This document shows positions 1 through 9,074 of a stretch of 64,000 bases of DNA, one piece after another. Position numbers and translations under genes: made by a program. The notes beneath the pieces were generated by a model, which was not told where the DNA came from, searched no databases, and saw only the letters and a list, made by a program, of their open reading frames with translations. How positions within the stretch are numbered: position 1 is the first letter of the stretch; each line of letters begins with the position of its first letter. Origin of the DNA: an uncultured Draconibacterium sp. (GTDB taxonomy: Bacteria; Bacteroidota; Bacteroidia; Bacteroidales; Prolixibacteraceae); NCBI RefSeq assembly GCF_963677575.1, contig NZ_OY782038.1:3165501-3229500 (forward strand). The letters are read 5' to 3'.

Positions 1-1
1 A

Positions 2-2032
2 CAGGTTATTCTTCATGCTGAAGGAGAAGTGAAATTAAATACACAACTCAAGCTGGCACAATTGCTTTTTGAGAAACAGAACGAAGAAGCACAACTGGAG
101 GCAAAAACAGCATTACTCGCAGCAAAACAACAAAACAATAAGGAGTCTCAAATGCGTGCTTTCTTTATTTTAGGACGCATTAGCCACGAGCTCAACAATG
201 TTAAACTTTCGCAAGTGTATTTCGACAGTGCACTTACCATTGCCAACCAAATTGATGATAATTGGTATAAAAGCGATATTCTGCTACGGTCGGGAATAAA
301 CCAGCACACACAAGGCGAACATTTACAGGCACTACAGTCGTTTAACATGTCGATACAGGCAGGGCGGCAAGCAAAAAATTACCGCATTGTTGGTGCTTCC
401 TATTCAATGATGGGAACAATTTTCAGGGTGAATGGCCTGTACGACCGCGCTATTGAATACATTATAAAGTCGCGGCTAAACTACGAAAAAGCCAACTACA
501 CAGAAGGTTATGCCTGGGCTGCCTACTTGCTTGGACGAATTTATACCGATCTCGAAATAAACGAAAAAGCCCTGGAGTATTACCAATCAGCCTTAAAAAC
601 TTACCGCGAAATGGCTGAAGAGAATGGAATACAAAGCGGAGTAGTTATTTGTTACGAGCAAATTGGAATACTTAATCTTCTTGAAGGAAATGTTGAAGAA
701 GCACGTAAATATATTGGCTACACACTCAAAATTCATAAGGAAACAGGGTCGAAATATGGCATCTCAAATGCTTACAAGAGCATGGGGCGCATAGAGTATA
801 GCGCCGGCAATTATGCCTTGGCCGAAAAATATCTGAATGATGCATTAATTGGGAAATTAGAGGTAGGCGACATGCTCAGTCAGCCATCAATAAATAAATA
901 TCTGGGGCTATGCTACATTAATACCGGACGCGCTAATGAAGGTCTGGCAACCATTCAGAAAGGTCTTAAGCAAGCCATTATCAATAACCAAAAACGTATT
1001 CAACTTGATATTTACTCAACACTTAGCACGATTTACCTTAATTTGAATAACCTGGAAAAGGCATTTGCCTGCCAGCAACAACAAATTAATATTCAGGACT
1101 CGATGCTTTTGGGAGCTGTAAATATTAAGATGGAACAGTTGCAGGGTATTTACGAAATCGACGCAAAAAACAGCCAGATAGCTGAGCTCGAACAACAAAA
1201 TGAAATAAACAGACTGCAACTAAAACAGCACCGAACATCAAGGATTTTAATGATAATTGCCATTCTTCTTGTTCTTATTATTGCCGGCATTATTTATATA
1301 TTTTACCAGCGCCTGCGCCAAAAAAATAATCAGCTGCAAGAAGCAAACCTGGCAAAAGATAAGTTCTTTGCCATTATTGCCCACGATCTTCGGGGCCCGA
1401 TGCACACGCAAACAGCATTTCTCGACCACCTCCACGAGGAATTTGATTCGCTGGAAAAAGATGAGTTGAAAAAGCTACTGAAACTCCTTGTTTCAGGATC
1501 AGAAAACATCAGCGACCTGCTCGACAACCTCCTGCTTTGGGCACAATCGCAGGTAAAAAAAATGGAAGTAAATACTACCGAACTTGATCTTAGTAGTGTT
1601 ATTCAAAATACGGTTGAAAAACTGCAACAATCGGCGAGTCTAAAACAAATTGCGATTTCGCTTGATACTGACAATCAGCTTAAAGTTTTGTCGGATACCA
1701 ATATGCTTCAAACAATTATCCGGAACATTGTTAGTAATGCCATAAAATTTACACCTCGCGGGGGGGCAGTTAACGTGAAAACTTTCGCTTCGGCGCAAAA
1801 CGAAATTACCATAAAAATTACCGATACCGGTCTTGGTATAGATTCTGAAAAGTTAAATCAGCTATTTGATATCAGCTCGAAAAGTCATTCGCAAGGAACT
1901 GAAAATGAAAAAAGTAACGGCCTTGGGCTTATTCTTGTAAAAGATTTTGTTGAGAAAAACAAGGGTACAATAAACATTGAAAGCGAAAAAGGAAAAGGTA
2001 CATCTGTTATTGTTACGCTTCCGCAGGCATAG
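2..2032 (+). CDS. TPR-containing sensor histidine kinase (5' end outside window)
   Basis: The reading frame is open to the window edge, so the GTG at 29 is probably internal and the true start lies upstream. Counting from that GTG, residues 1-390 are helical TPR-like repeats. One membrane helix follows at about 405-425, then a short coiled coil, then a histidine kinase core. The H-box reads AHDLRGP, with the phospho-acceptor His near residue 452. The ATPase domain shows an N-box (NIVSNAIKF) and glycine boxes (DTGLGI, NGLGL). This is the Bacteroidota type of kinase in which a TPR sensor precedes one membrane helix. There is no receiver domain, so a separate response regulator is expected; none lies in the window. 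The input signal is unknown. Confidence 0.9.
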   Translation, partial: QVILHAEGEVKLNTQLKLAQLLFEKQNEEAQLEAKTALLAAKQQNNKESQMRAFFILGRISHELNNVKLSQVYFDSALTIANQIDDNWYKSDILLRSGINQHTQGEHLQALQSFNMSIQAGRQAKNYRIVGASYSMMGTIFRVNGLYDRAIEYIIKSRLNYEKANYTEGYAWAAYLLGRIYTDLEINEKALEYYQSALKTYREMAEENGIQSGVVICYEQIGILNLLEGNVEEARKYIGYTLKIHKETGSKYGISNAYKSMGRIEYSAGNYALAEKYLNDALIGKLEVGDMLSQPSINKYLGLCYINTGRANEGLATIQKGLKQAIINNQKRIQLDIYSTLSTIYLNLNNLEKAFACQQQQINIQDSMLLGAVNIKMEQLQGIYEIDAKNSQIAELEQQNEINRLQLKQHRTSRILMIIAILLVLIIAGIIYIFYQRLRQKNNQLQEANLAKDKFFAIIAHDLRGPMHTQTAFLDHLHEEFDSLEKDELKKLLKLLVSGSENISDLLDNLLLWAQSQVKKMEVNTTELDLSSVIQNTVEKLQQSASLKQIAISLDTDNQLKVLSDTNMLQTIIRNIVSNAIKFTPRGGAVNVKTFASAQNEITIKITDTGLGIDSEKLNQLFDISSKSHSQGTENEKSNGLGLILVKDFVEKNKGTINIESEKGKGTSVIVTLPQA

Positions 2033-2239
2033 TCCAGGTTTCAGGTTATTTATGCTATTAACAGTTTTACGCCACAAATAAAATTCTAAACCAAAAACAG
2101 CAAAGCGATTACTCCAAACACCAGGGCCAGATTCTTTTCGTGCATACTTTACTTCATTTAAACAGTTCTACTATACGATATGGCAGCAAAGGAGTTGCAA
2201 AAATATACTTGAATCACTTTGCCTCAAAAAGTGGAGTTG

Positions 2240-2714
2240 CTACTTCAATCTCGAGTAATAATGAGTTATCTTTTTCGTAAGGCATCATTTCTGATTCGCC
2301 GAATATTCCCAAAGCTTTCCATTTCCTGGTAGGTGTTGGTATTTCGGAGCCGGATAAACCAGCCTCCTCCCTGCCTGTGCAATATCAGCAATGAAATTTA
2401 ATGTGTCTCTAAAAGGATAGTTACCGCGATAGTAAGGCCCTGCCGTTCTTTAAACGTTCGATATTAATCGTGTAAGTATTGACAATATAGCATGTACAGT
2501 AGCCGTATCGATCTATAATTCGTTCCTGATACTTATGAGATAATTGGGGTTTTAATTTTTGCATTTTGCGGCTCTCGTTCCAATTTTTAACCTGAAGGGC
2601 AACCAAAATTCCGATTACTACCAGCAAAATTTCCTCTACAGCATAGCGCATGTATTTTGCCACCCTGTTTTCGGCAGCCAGTTTGTAGCGCATTTTTGAG
2701 AAGAATCGGAGCAT
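2240..2714 (-). pseudogene. DUF6090-family membrane protein, frameshifted remnant
   Basis: The first 60 residues from the ATG at 2714 match the hallmark DUF6090 N-terminus: basic and aromatic residues, then EEILLVVIGILVALQVKNWN with one membrane helix. The frame then degenerates and stops near 2421. Homology-like text continues in the other minus-strand frames: an RDTLNF segment, then an RNTNTYQEMESFGNIRRIRN segment ending near 2280, then ITHYYSRL ending at the TAG at 2240. Family members run these segments together in one frame and are longer, so at least two frameshifts and probably a deletion have occurred. It starts 9 bp after the osmC-like stop codon and may once have been co-transcribed. 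Confidence 0.65.
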
Positions 2715-2723
2715 AAATTCTAT

Positions 2724-3233
2724 TTACCAGGAGGTGATAATTTCAGCATCAACAGGAGTTGCAGAAGTAATTGTTTGCAAAACCACACAGTATCGTTCAG
2801 TTAATTTTAGCAGCGTTTTCTTTTTTTCCTCATCGGCATCACAATCCAGTTCAAACAACAAGCGGATATTTCGAAATCCTACCGGCACTTCTTTCGAAAC
2901 AGCCAGTGTTCCTTTAAAATCTAGATCACCTTCGGCTTTAACTGTTCCACTTCGGAGCTCTATTCCAATGGCAGTTGCTACCGAACTAAGTGTAACTCCG
3001 GCACAGGCAACCAAGGCTTCCAGCAATAAATCGCCCGAACAGGCCAACGAACCGTCGCCGCCCGTGGCAGGATGAAGTCCGGCTTTGGCCAATGCACTGC
3101 CTGTTTCCACTTTGCATGAAATTCCTTCACCAATTTTACCTTCTGCCTGAAGCGTGATAACAGCCGCTTCCGGATCGTTTCGGTATTTATCTTTCAGGGG
3201 AGCCTGCATTGCTCTTAGTTCTTCAGAATTCAT
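2724..3233 (-). CDS. OsmC family peroxiredoxin-like protein
   Basis: 169 residues, normal for OsmC/Ohr proteins, which reduce organic hydroperoxides with two cysteines in the cytoplasm. The first candidate redox Cys is in LVACAGVTLSS and the second in ERYCVVLQTI, the usual spacing for the fold. The surrounding glycine-rich loop (ATGGDGSLACSGDLLLEAL) is typical of the YhfA/OsmC subgroup rather than classic Ohr. The downstream neighbour is a decayed DUF6090 gene. Substrate and physiological role are inferred from the family only. Confidence 0.88.
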   Translation of the reverse strand: MNSEELRAMQAPLKDKYRNDPEAAVITLQAEGKIGEGISCKVETGSALAKAGLHPATGGDGSLACSGDLLLEALVACAGVTLSSVATAIGIELRSGTVKAEGDLDFKGTLAVSKEVPVGFRNIRLLFELDCDADEEKKKTLLKLTERYCVVLQTITSATPVDAEIITSW

Positions 3234-3274
3234 AGTATTGAATTTTAATTATTGACTTCTTTTTACGTAATTTT

Positions 3275-3379
3275 TCAGGAAGAATTTCCAACGTATTGTA
3301 ACCACAATAGAACGGGATACATCGCAACAAGCAGAAGACAAATGCTAATAAACACGGCAGCTGTGTAGAATATCTTCAT
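3275..3379 (-). CDS. Possible 34-residue single-span membrane peptide
   Basis: An ATG at 3377-3379 opens a 34-codon frame ending with TGA at 3275-3277. The peptide (MKIFYTAAVFISICLLLVAM and onward) is one hydrophobic helix with a positively charged N-terminus and a short polar tail, the layout of small membrane proteins. It lies 42 bp upstream of the OsmC start on the same strand. No homologue is recognised, and a chance frame in AT-rich DNA is possible. Confidence 0.3.
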   Translation of the reverse strand: MKIFYTAAVFISICLLLVAMYPVLLWLQYVGNSS

Positions 3380-3532
3380 ATTTTCATTTATTGGTTCTTT
3401 GCGATGGGTATAAACTCATATAATTAAGACTAGTTTATCGTAATTATAACCACAGACAAACAATTTTGTTTAAACAACTGGATAAAAGGCAGTTTCGCAA
3501 ACCAGAACACGACTAAAATCACGAGCAAAAAC

Positions 3533-3569
3533 AAAGGCTCCGGGCGACGTCAAGTCACCTGAAGCCTTT
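3533..3569 (-). terminator. Hairpin terminator after the lipocalin-like gene
   Basis: The arms AAAGGCTCCGGGCGAC and GTCACCTGAAGCCTTT pair over 16 positions with two mismatches and one G-U around a GTCA loop. On the minus strand it is followed by GTTTTTG. It lies about 95 bp beyond the stop at 3665 and could act in both directions. Confidence 0.55.
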
Positions 3570-3664
3570 TAAAATCCGCAGTATCGTCATTAAAAGTTGT
3601 TGTAGATTATTGTTGTACCAGAGTCAACGAATGTTGCGGATAATTTATCAGGATGTTCTCAAAA

Positions 3665-4096
3665 TTATTTTACACGTACATATCTCTCCATTCGGTAATT
3701 GTCTTTGTCGTAGCTCCAGTCAACGTTTACCGGGTTAATCTGCATCAGCGTATCGCCTTTAAACTCCATAAGCAATCGTTCATCTGTCTCCACATAATCC
3801 TCCGAAACATGAAACGTAATATGTTCCGTATAATGATTTCCTTTAAGCGTGTAAGTTCCGCTGCCATAATTAGGAGTAGTAGTACCGTCGGAAATAAATT
3901 TACCTACAAACATAAAGTACTCGCCCGACCAGCTTTTCAGCTGTTCTCCTTCAGCATTTCCGGGTATGGTCCAGGCTATTTCTCCATCAACAATGCTTCT
4001 GTATTCAACCAATTTCCAGGTTCCTTCCAGCCTGCTTCCAGGATTAGAACAAGAAAAAAGAAGGACGGTAACAAAAAGTAGAATGAGTTTTTTCAT
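3665..4096 (-). CDS. Lipocalin-like lipoprotein
   Basis: 143 residues with a lipoprotein signal: MKKL, a hydrophobic stretch, then lipobox LLFSC with the acylated Cys near residue 16. The mature part begins RLEGTWKLVEY, the GTW opening typical of lipocalin-like and DUF4488-type beta-barrels in Bacteroidota, followed by alternating strands (GSGTYTLKGNHYTEHITFHV). It is probably anchored in the periplasm or outer membrane and may bind a small hydrophobic ligand. No specific ligand can be named. It appears to be a monocistronic gene with its own terminator. Confidence 0.75.
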   Translation of the reverse strand: MKKLILLFVTVLLFSCSNPGSRLEGTWKLVEYRSIVDGEIAWTIPGNAEGEQLKSWSGEYFMFVGKFISDGTTTPNYGSGTYTLKGNHYTEHITFHVSEDYVETDERLLMEFKGDTLMQINPVNVDWSYDKDNYRMERYVRVK

Positions 4097-4588
4097 AATT
4101 CCTGATTTTTACAGAATTGTTGCTTTTGTATAAAAACTGGTAATTAGCTGTTGTCTTCTGGCTTTCCACGATTTTCCGATCAACCGGAATGGGGACTAAG
4201 CTCTTACAACGTTTCATGCCTCAATATTTTGGTAAAATACGGATGTGGATAAATGCAATATAAGGAGTACGGGCGCTAAGTACTGTCTTGCCACTACAAT
4301 CCGCGCCGGATGGCAGCCCTATGAACAAAACAGTTGGGGTGCGACATGAATGTCGTTTTTGAGCCTGTGCTTTAAAGCGTCAACATTTTCGTCCAAACTA
4401 AAAAGGAAGAAAAAGTTACGAAAAAACAGGAAGATACGCAATAGAGCTCCCGCTTTGGCAAACGTTGTGAATCAAAAATTTCAAGCTTAATTCAGCAAAG
4501 AATGTTTTTGGTCAGAACAATATGGGGTAGATTTCGTTTAAGTAAACCTGACAGCTTAAATATGCTATTATCATTATAAATCAAATCT
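4097..4588. other. Intergenic region with one small hairpin
   Basis: No gene recognised in 490 bp. A short perfect hairpin with arms CGACA/TGTCG (4342-4355) is followed by five T on the plus strand, like a minimal terminator. The block from about 4260 to 4390 is visibly richer in G+C than its flanks, so a degraded gene end or a small RNA is possible. Confidence 0.4.
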
Positions 4589-6136
4589 ATGCAAACAGCT
4601 ACAACCGGGTCGGCCCCGGTTTTCACTAAGAATACCTCCTCGTCTATTCCGTTTTCTGAACTTTTAGATAACCTGAAAGAAAAAATGAAACAGGTTTTTC
4701 ATGTTCGGGCCGATATCGATCAACTGAGTTTAAAGCGTGGACTTCCTCCGTTTGTAATGCGCGAAATTATGTCGGTAAATCCGCTATCGGTAGGTATTCC
4801 AAAACAATATGGCGGTCGTGGTGGAGTAATGAAAGAAAACATTGGTTTGCTGTCCGCGGCATCTTACGAATCGCTGGCACTGTCGCTTACCTTTGGTATT
4901 AACTCGGCCTTGTTTCTGCAGCCTTTTGGCAAGTTTGGACAGGAGGAAGCAAAAGCAAACGTTTTCAATCGCTTTTTAAACGAAAAAGCCATGGGCGGCC
5001 TGATGATCACCGAACCGGATTATGGCAGTGATGCTTTGAATATGCAAACATCGTACACCGAGTCAGGATCGAAATATCACCTGAAAGGGAAAAAGCACTG
5101 GGCCGGATTAACAGGCTGGGCCGACTTTTGGTTGCTTTCGGCACGTCAGCAGTCAAAATCGGAGAAACTGCAGCGCGACATCGACTTCTTTTTGTGTGAT
5201 GTTACTGCACCCGGACAAAACATTGTGGTGGAAGAGTTTTTTGAGAATCTTGGTTTATATGCCATTCCGTACGGACGAAACCGTATTGATGTGCAGCTAC
5301 CGCAAACCCATAAATTGGTGCCCGAAACAACCGGCGTTAAAATGATGCTGGACCTGTTACACCGCAGCCGTATGCAGTTTCCGGGAATGGGAATGGGCTT
5401 TATTCAACGCATGCTCGACGAAGCATTAACACACTGCAAAGAACGAATGGTAGGCGGAAAAAGCCTTTTTAACTACGACCGTGTGCAACACCGTTTGTCG
5501 AAACTGCAGGCCTCGTACACCATTTGCTCGGCCATGTGCGCTAACAGCAGCGAAAAAGCCGGTTTGGATGTAGACCTGTCGTCGCACGGAATGGAAGCCA
5601 ACGCCGTAAAAAGTGTGATTACCGATTTAATGCAGGAAGCTGCTCAGTCGGTGGTTCAGTTGGTGGGTGCAAAAGCTTATAAACTCAACCACATTGCCGG
5701 ACGTGGTACTGCCGATAGCCGTCCATTTCAGATCTTTGAGGGATCGAATGATATTCTGTACGCTCAAATTTCGGAGGGGCTGGTAAAAATGATGAAACGC
5801 GCCAAAGAGCGTAATCTGTTTCAGTTTCTGAAAAGTTTTGATCTGACGGACAAAGCAGTTCATTTTGTAAAAAGTCAGGTTGATTTTAATCTCGATCTTC
5901 AGATACCACAACGCAAGTTGGTTGAAATGGGTAAAATCATTGGCCGCGTAATTTCGCTTAACCAGGTTTTAGACCTCTCGGAAAAAGGTTTTAACAAAGA
6001 GTTGATAGATGGCAGTGTGGCATTTCTGCAACAGGAGATCACCAAGCTGATGTCGGCCTTTAATTTTAGAAACAACGAAAAAGTGGTTGACGGCTACGAC
6101 GAGAATACCTCGTGGCTGAACTTTGTGGCAGGGTAA
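4589..6136 (+). CDS. Acyl-CoA dehydrogenase family protein
   Basis: 515 residues, a flavoenzyme of the acyl-CoA dehydrogenase superfamily that would catalyse FAD-dependent alpha,beta-desaturation of an acyl thioester in the cytoplasm. The N-terminal helical domain is followed by the flavin-binding beta domain with MITEPDYGSDALNMQT (about 137-152) and KHWAGLTGWADFW. The C-terminal helical domain contains the signature FEGSNDILY, with the Glu in the usual catalytic-base context. The C-terminal extension of roughly 120 residues beyond the signature is longer than in classic short-chain members. The gene stands alone, with no electron-transfer flavoprotein nearby, so the substrate is unknown. Confidence 0.88.
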   Translation: MQTATTGSAPVFTKNTSSSIPFSELLDNLKEKMKQVFHVRADIDQLSLKRGLPPFVMREIMSVNPLSVGIPKQYGGRGGVMKENIGLLSAASYESLALSLTFGINSALFLQPFGKFGQEEAKANVFNRFLNEKAMGGLMITEPDYGSDALNMQTSYTESGSKYHLKGKKHWAGLTGWADFWLLSARQQSKSEKLQRDIDFFLCDVTAPGQNIVVEEFFENLGLYAIPYGRNRIDVQLPQTHKLVPETTGVKMMLDLLHRSRMQFPGMGMGFIQRMLDEALTHCKERMVGGKSLFNYDRVQHRLSKLQASYTICSAMCANSSEKAGLDVDLSSHGMEANAVKSVITDLMQEAAQSVVQLVGAKAYKLNHIAGRGTADSRPFQIFEGSNDILYAQISEGLVKMMKRAKERNLFQFLKSFDLTDKAVHFVKSQVDFNLDLQIPQRKLVEMGKIIGRVISLNQVLDLSEKGFNKELIDGSVAFLQQEITKLMSAFNFRNNEKVVDGYDENTSWLNFVAG

Positions 6137-6685
6137 ACAGCTTAAATAGTGCTTACCTGAAAACTCAGCTATTTCTTTGTCTTTGAGAAGAAAGCGTCAA
6201 AGGCAAGGCTTTCGAAGGTTTGGAAATCAGGGAGTTTACTTTCGTAATCGACCATTTTCAAACCGAGATTAACGTAGCATTTGGCGTAAGCTTGCAAAGA
6301 CAAAATAAATAAGGACGCACACGAAAAATACCTCATTCCAGCACAGCAATATTCAAATGAAGTACCTCGCAGCAAGCTAACGAGGTATCAATACGAGTGT
6401 AGTTTAATAACGATGCAAGCATCGGAGTATTAACTCATTTATCCCGATACGCTCCGCTATCGGGATTAGTTCGGCCATCAAATTACAGTTCGTTTCTCTC
6501 CTGTAATTTGGGTCTCACTGAATAAAAAAGCAAGTTTGGGAAAGTTGCCATTCGTCCCTGATGACTGGCTGTTTCCCCTAAATGCTTTCATTTGTCACTA
6601 TTCTCGCCCCTTAATCCCATTTGCTTTTTATTCCAATTCATCGTAACGAACTTTACCATTACACAAATAAAAATATTAGTCAGCG
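6137..6685. other. Intergenic region with several palindromes
   Basis: No convincing gene. Perfect inverted repeats lie at 6441-6466 (ATCCCGATA/TATCGGGAT) and 6480-6509 (AAATTACAG/CTGTAATTT), and a weaker ACCTCG/CGAGGT pair near 6364-6384. They could serve as terminators for the upstream acyl-CoA dehydrogenase gene or be members of a dispersed repeat family. Confidence 0.5.
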
Positions 6686-8167
6686 ATGAAAATATTATTG
6701 GTATATCCGGAGTACCCCGATACATTTTGGAGTTTTAAGTATGCCCTGAAATTTGTCTCCAAAAAAGCCGCTTACCCACCTCTGGGATTGATTACTGTTG
6801 CGTCGATGCTACCCAATGCCTGGGAAACAAAACTGGTTGACATGAATATTGAACAACTACGCTCAAAAGACCTGAACTGGGCCGATTACGTTTTTCTTAG
6901 CGCCATGAACACCCAGATTCTGTCTGCAATAACTGTTATAAATCGTTGTAATCACCTCAACATACCGGTAGTTGCCGGCGGACCACTTTTTACTGCCGAT
7001 TATAGGAAGTTCGACAATGTAAACCACCTGGTTTTAAACGAAGCAGAAATTACCCTGCCTCTTTTCCTCAAAGATCTGGAAAACGGGAATCCAAAACATC
7101 TTTATCAAACCGAGCAGTATGCAACCATGCAGGAATCGCCTTTACCCGATTATTCGCTGGTAAAACTGAACAAATACACTTCCTTGTCTATCCAGTTTTC
7201 GCGCGGATGCCCGTTTAACTGCGAATTCTGCGACATTACAGCTTTACTCGGTCACCAATGCCGGCTAAAATCCACTCAACAGATTATTGCCGAGTTACAA
7301 AACCTCTACGATCAAAACTTCCGGGGTTCGGTATTTTTTGTTGACGACAATTTTATCGGGAATAAAAAACGGATAAAAAAAGAGTTGCTCCCGGCAATTA
7401 TTACCTGGATGGAACAACACAGTTACCCGTTTCATTTTACCACCGAGGCATCGATAAACCTGTCGGACGACAAACAGTTAATGGACTTAATGACACGGGC
7501 CGGGTTCCTGAGTGTCTTTATTGGTATTGAAACGCCCGAGGAAATGTCGCTGAACGAATGCAATAAAGTGCAAAACAAAAACCGTAACCTGATAGATAGT
7601 GTAAAAAAAGTACAAAAGGCCGGGATGGAAGTATTGGGTGGTTTTATTATTGGTTTCGACAGCGATACGCCCAATATTTTTCAACGACAAATACAGTTTA
7701 TCCAGGAGAGCGGTATCATTTCGGCAATGGTTGGATTGCTGAATGCCCCAACCAAATCTCAACTTTATAAAAGACTAAAATCGGAAGGACGGATACTTGA
7801 AAACTGGGATGGCGACAATACCAGCAGTGTAATGAACTTTATCCCTAAAATGGATAGTGAAAAGCTCCGAAAGGGTTTTAACCAGGTTATTCGTGGCATT
7901 TATGATGGCAAAGCATTTTACGAGCGGGTAAAAAATTTCCTGAAAGACTTTGAGCCAAAAGTTAAAGCCAAAAACAAGATCGATTCGATAAAATTAAAAG
8001 CATTTTTTCGATCAGTTTTTATTATTGGTATTCTCGATCGCGACCGGAAATACTATTGGAAACTGTTTTTCTGGAGTTTGATCCATCGCCGCGACCTGTT
8101 TCCAATGGCCATAACCTATGCCGTATATGGCTACCATTTTAAACGATCGTACACAAAGATCTTTTAG
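6686..8167 (+). CDS. B12-binding radical SAM protein (DUF4070-type C-terminus)
   Basis: 493 residues. The N-terminal 130 residues form a cobalamin-binding-like Rossmann domain (KILLVYPEYP opening). The radical SAM core carries the CxxxCxxC iron-sulfur motif at C175-C179-C182 (RGCPFNCEFCD), followed by FFVDDNF and the ETPEE and GFIIGFDSDT segments. The C-terminal 150 residues resemble the DUF4070 region of this family. Relatives perform methylations or rearrangements on lipids, hopanoids and natural products, and a precise substrate cannot be read from sequence. The canonical B12 DxHxxG motif is not evident, so cobalamin binding is uncertain. The next gene on the strand encodes a Nif11-like small protein. 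Confidence 0.87.
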   Translation: MKILLVYPEYPDTFWSFKYALKFVSKKAAYPPLGLITVASMLPNAWETKLVDMNIEQLRSKDLNWADYVFLSAMNTQILSAITVINRCNHLNIPVVAGGPLFTADYRKFDNVNHLVLNEAEITLPLFLKDLENGNPKHLYQTEQYATMQESPLPDYSLVKLNKYTSLSIQFSRGCPFNCEFCDITALLGHQCRLKSTQQIIAELQNLYDQNFRGSVFFVDDNFIGNKKRIKKELLPAIITWMEQHSYPFHFTTEASINLSDDKQLMDLMTRAGFLSVFIGIETPEEMSLNECNKVQNKNRNLIDSVKKVQKAGMEVLGGFIIGFDSDTPNIFQRQIQFIQESGIISAMVGLLNAPTKSQLYKRLKSEGRILENWDGDNTSSVMNFIPKMDSEKLRKGFNQVIRGIYDGKAFYERVKNFLKDFEPKVKAKNKIDSIKLKAFFRSVFIIGILDRDRKYYWKLFFWSLIHRRDLFPMAITYAVYGYHFKRSYTKIF

Positions 8168-8188
8168 GCGTAATGATTAAATATAAAA

Positions 8189-8398
8189 TATCACTACTGT
8201 CCGACTAACATTGAACAGATTCCTCGCTTCGCTCGGAATGACAAGTTTTTGGCGGCTTTTGGGGTGGGGATTGGTTTACGGCAGAGCCGTAACCCCCCCG
8301 AAGCTCTCTCAATCGTAATATTCTGTCATTCTGAGCGTAATAAAATGAAGCGAAAGAATCTTTTTTCATAATTGCTTTTTAGTAGGACAGTAGTGATA
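8189..8398. repeat. MITE-like element with three nested inverted repeats
   Basis: Outer arms 8189-8207 and 8380-8398 match over 18 of 19 positions (TATCACTACTGTCC at the ends). Inside lies a second imperfect pair: GATTCCTCGCTTCGCTCGG against a TCATTCTGAGCG...GAAGAATC-type arm. The centre holds a small palindrome, TTACGGC/GCCGTAA. No transposase frame is present. A half copy occurs near 23583-23635. Confidence 0.65.
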
Positions 8399-8606
8399 AA
8401 ATATATTGTCGTGCCTAAGATGTTACCGGTATTCCGTCCAGATGAGACTTCACCACATGTTAAGAGATATCAACTACAATATCAAATTGTTAACTTAAAG
8501 CAATAATATATTTACAATATGACATAATATTGAGAATTATAGCGATAATTATAAAAAAAACACCAATGTTATAATTTCATTTTATTAATCAATTAATTTA
8601 ATAAAC

Positions 8607-8825
8607 ATGTCGAAGGAAAGAGTTTTTGAGTTTCTGGATAAAGGTGCAGACGACCGTCAGTTTCGTATTAAGTATGACAACTGTTTCTCGATGGAAGAAT
8701 TTTGTAAAATGGCCGCTGAAGACGGATTTGAGTTTTCTGTTGATGACTTAAAGGCTGCTTTACGCGAAAACGGAGACGATTTCGACTCATACGGAAATCC
8801 GCCCAAAAAAGGAATTTGGGTGTAA
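8607..8825 (+). CDS. Nif11-like small protein, possible RiPP precursor
   Basis: 72 residues. It begins MSKERVFEFLDKGADD and continues with MEEFCKMAAEDGFEFSVDDLKAAL, the layout of the Nif11 domain: a helical leader with a conserved EGF-like (D/E)GF(E/D)F turn. Many Nif11 proteins are leaders of ribosomally made, post-translationally modified peptides. Here the leader is followed by about 20 residues ending NPPKKGIWV, with no obvious double-glycine cleavage site and only one Cys in the chain. It may therefore be a stand-alone Nif11 protein. The preceding gene is a radical SAM enzyme and the next is an MFS transporter, which makes the RiPP idea worth testing. Confidence 0.7.
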   Translation: MSKERVFEFLDKGADDRQFRIKYDNCFSMEEFCKMAAEDGFEFSVDDLKAALRENGDDFDSYGNPPKKGIWV

Positions 8826-8826
8826 G

Positions 8827-8981
8827 GATTGCTTCGGTCGCTTCATTCCCTCGCAATGACAGTGGTTAATTAAGCGAAAGGCAGCGGACAACAAACAAAA
8901 TCATCTCACCACAATTCACTGCTGTACGCTGCCTGATATAATTAAAATGCTAATGTCATTGCGAGCGTAGAGAAGCAATCT
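8827..8981. repeat. Nested-palindrome repeat, copy B
   Basis: Outer arms GATTGCTTCGG and GAAGCAATC enclose an inner pair, GGCAGCGGACA against a TACGCTGCC-like partner. It starts two bases after the stop codon of the Nif11-like gene. It belongs to the same family as the copies at 10531, 11987, 12618, 21841, 22341 and 24384-25143. Confidence 0.65.
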
Positions 8982-9058
8982 AAAACCCCAAAACCAGAAT
9001 TAAGAAAATCCCCGCCCATGCTATCTTAACTAAGGTCCAACATTTCCCTAAACATTTT

Positions 9059-9066
9059 TACTTTTG
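9059..9066 (+). promoter_or_regulatory. Candidate -7 box TACTTTTG upstream of the MFS gene
   Basis: It matches the Bacteroidota TAnnTTTG -7 consensus exactly, but no clear TTG at -33. It lies just left of a MITE-like insertion (9075-9234), which would lengthen the 5' leader of the MFS gene by about 160 nt. Confidence 0.4.
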
Positions 9067-9074
9067 CAGCGTTA

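Noticed and set aside
6169..6375. 68-codon minus-strand frame after the acyl-CoA dehydrogenase gene
   Set aside because: It overlaps palindromic intergenic sequence, has unlikely composition and no recognisable domain, and no start or promoter support.
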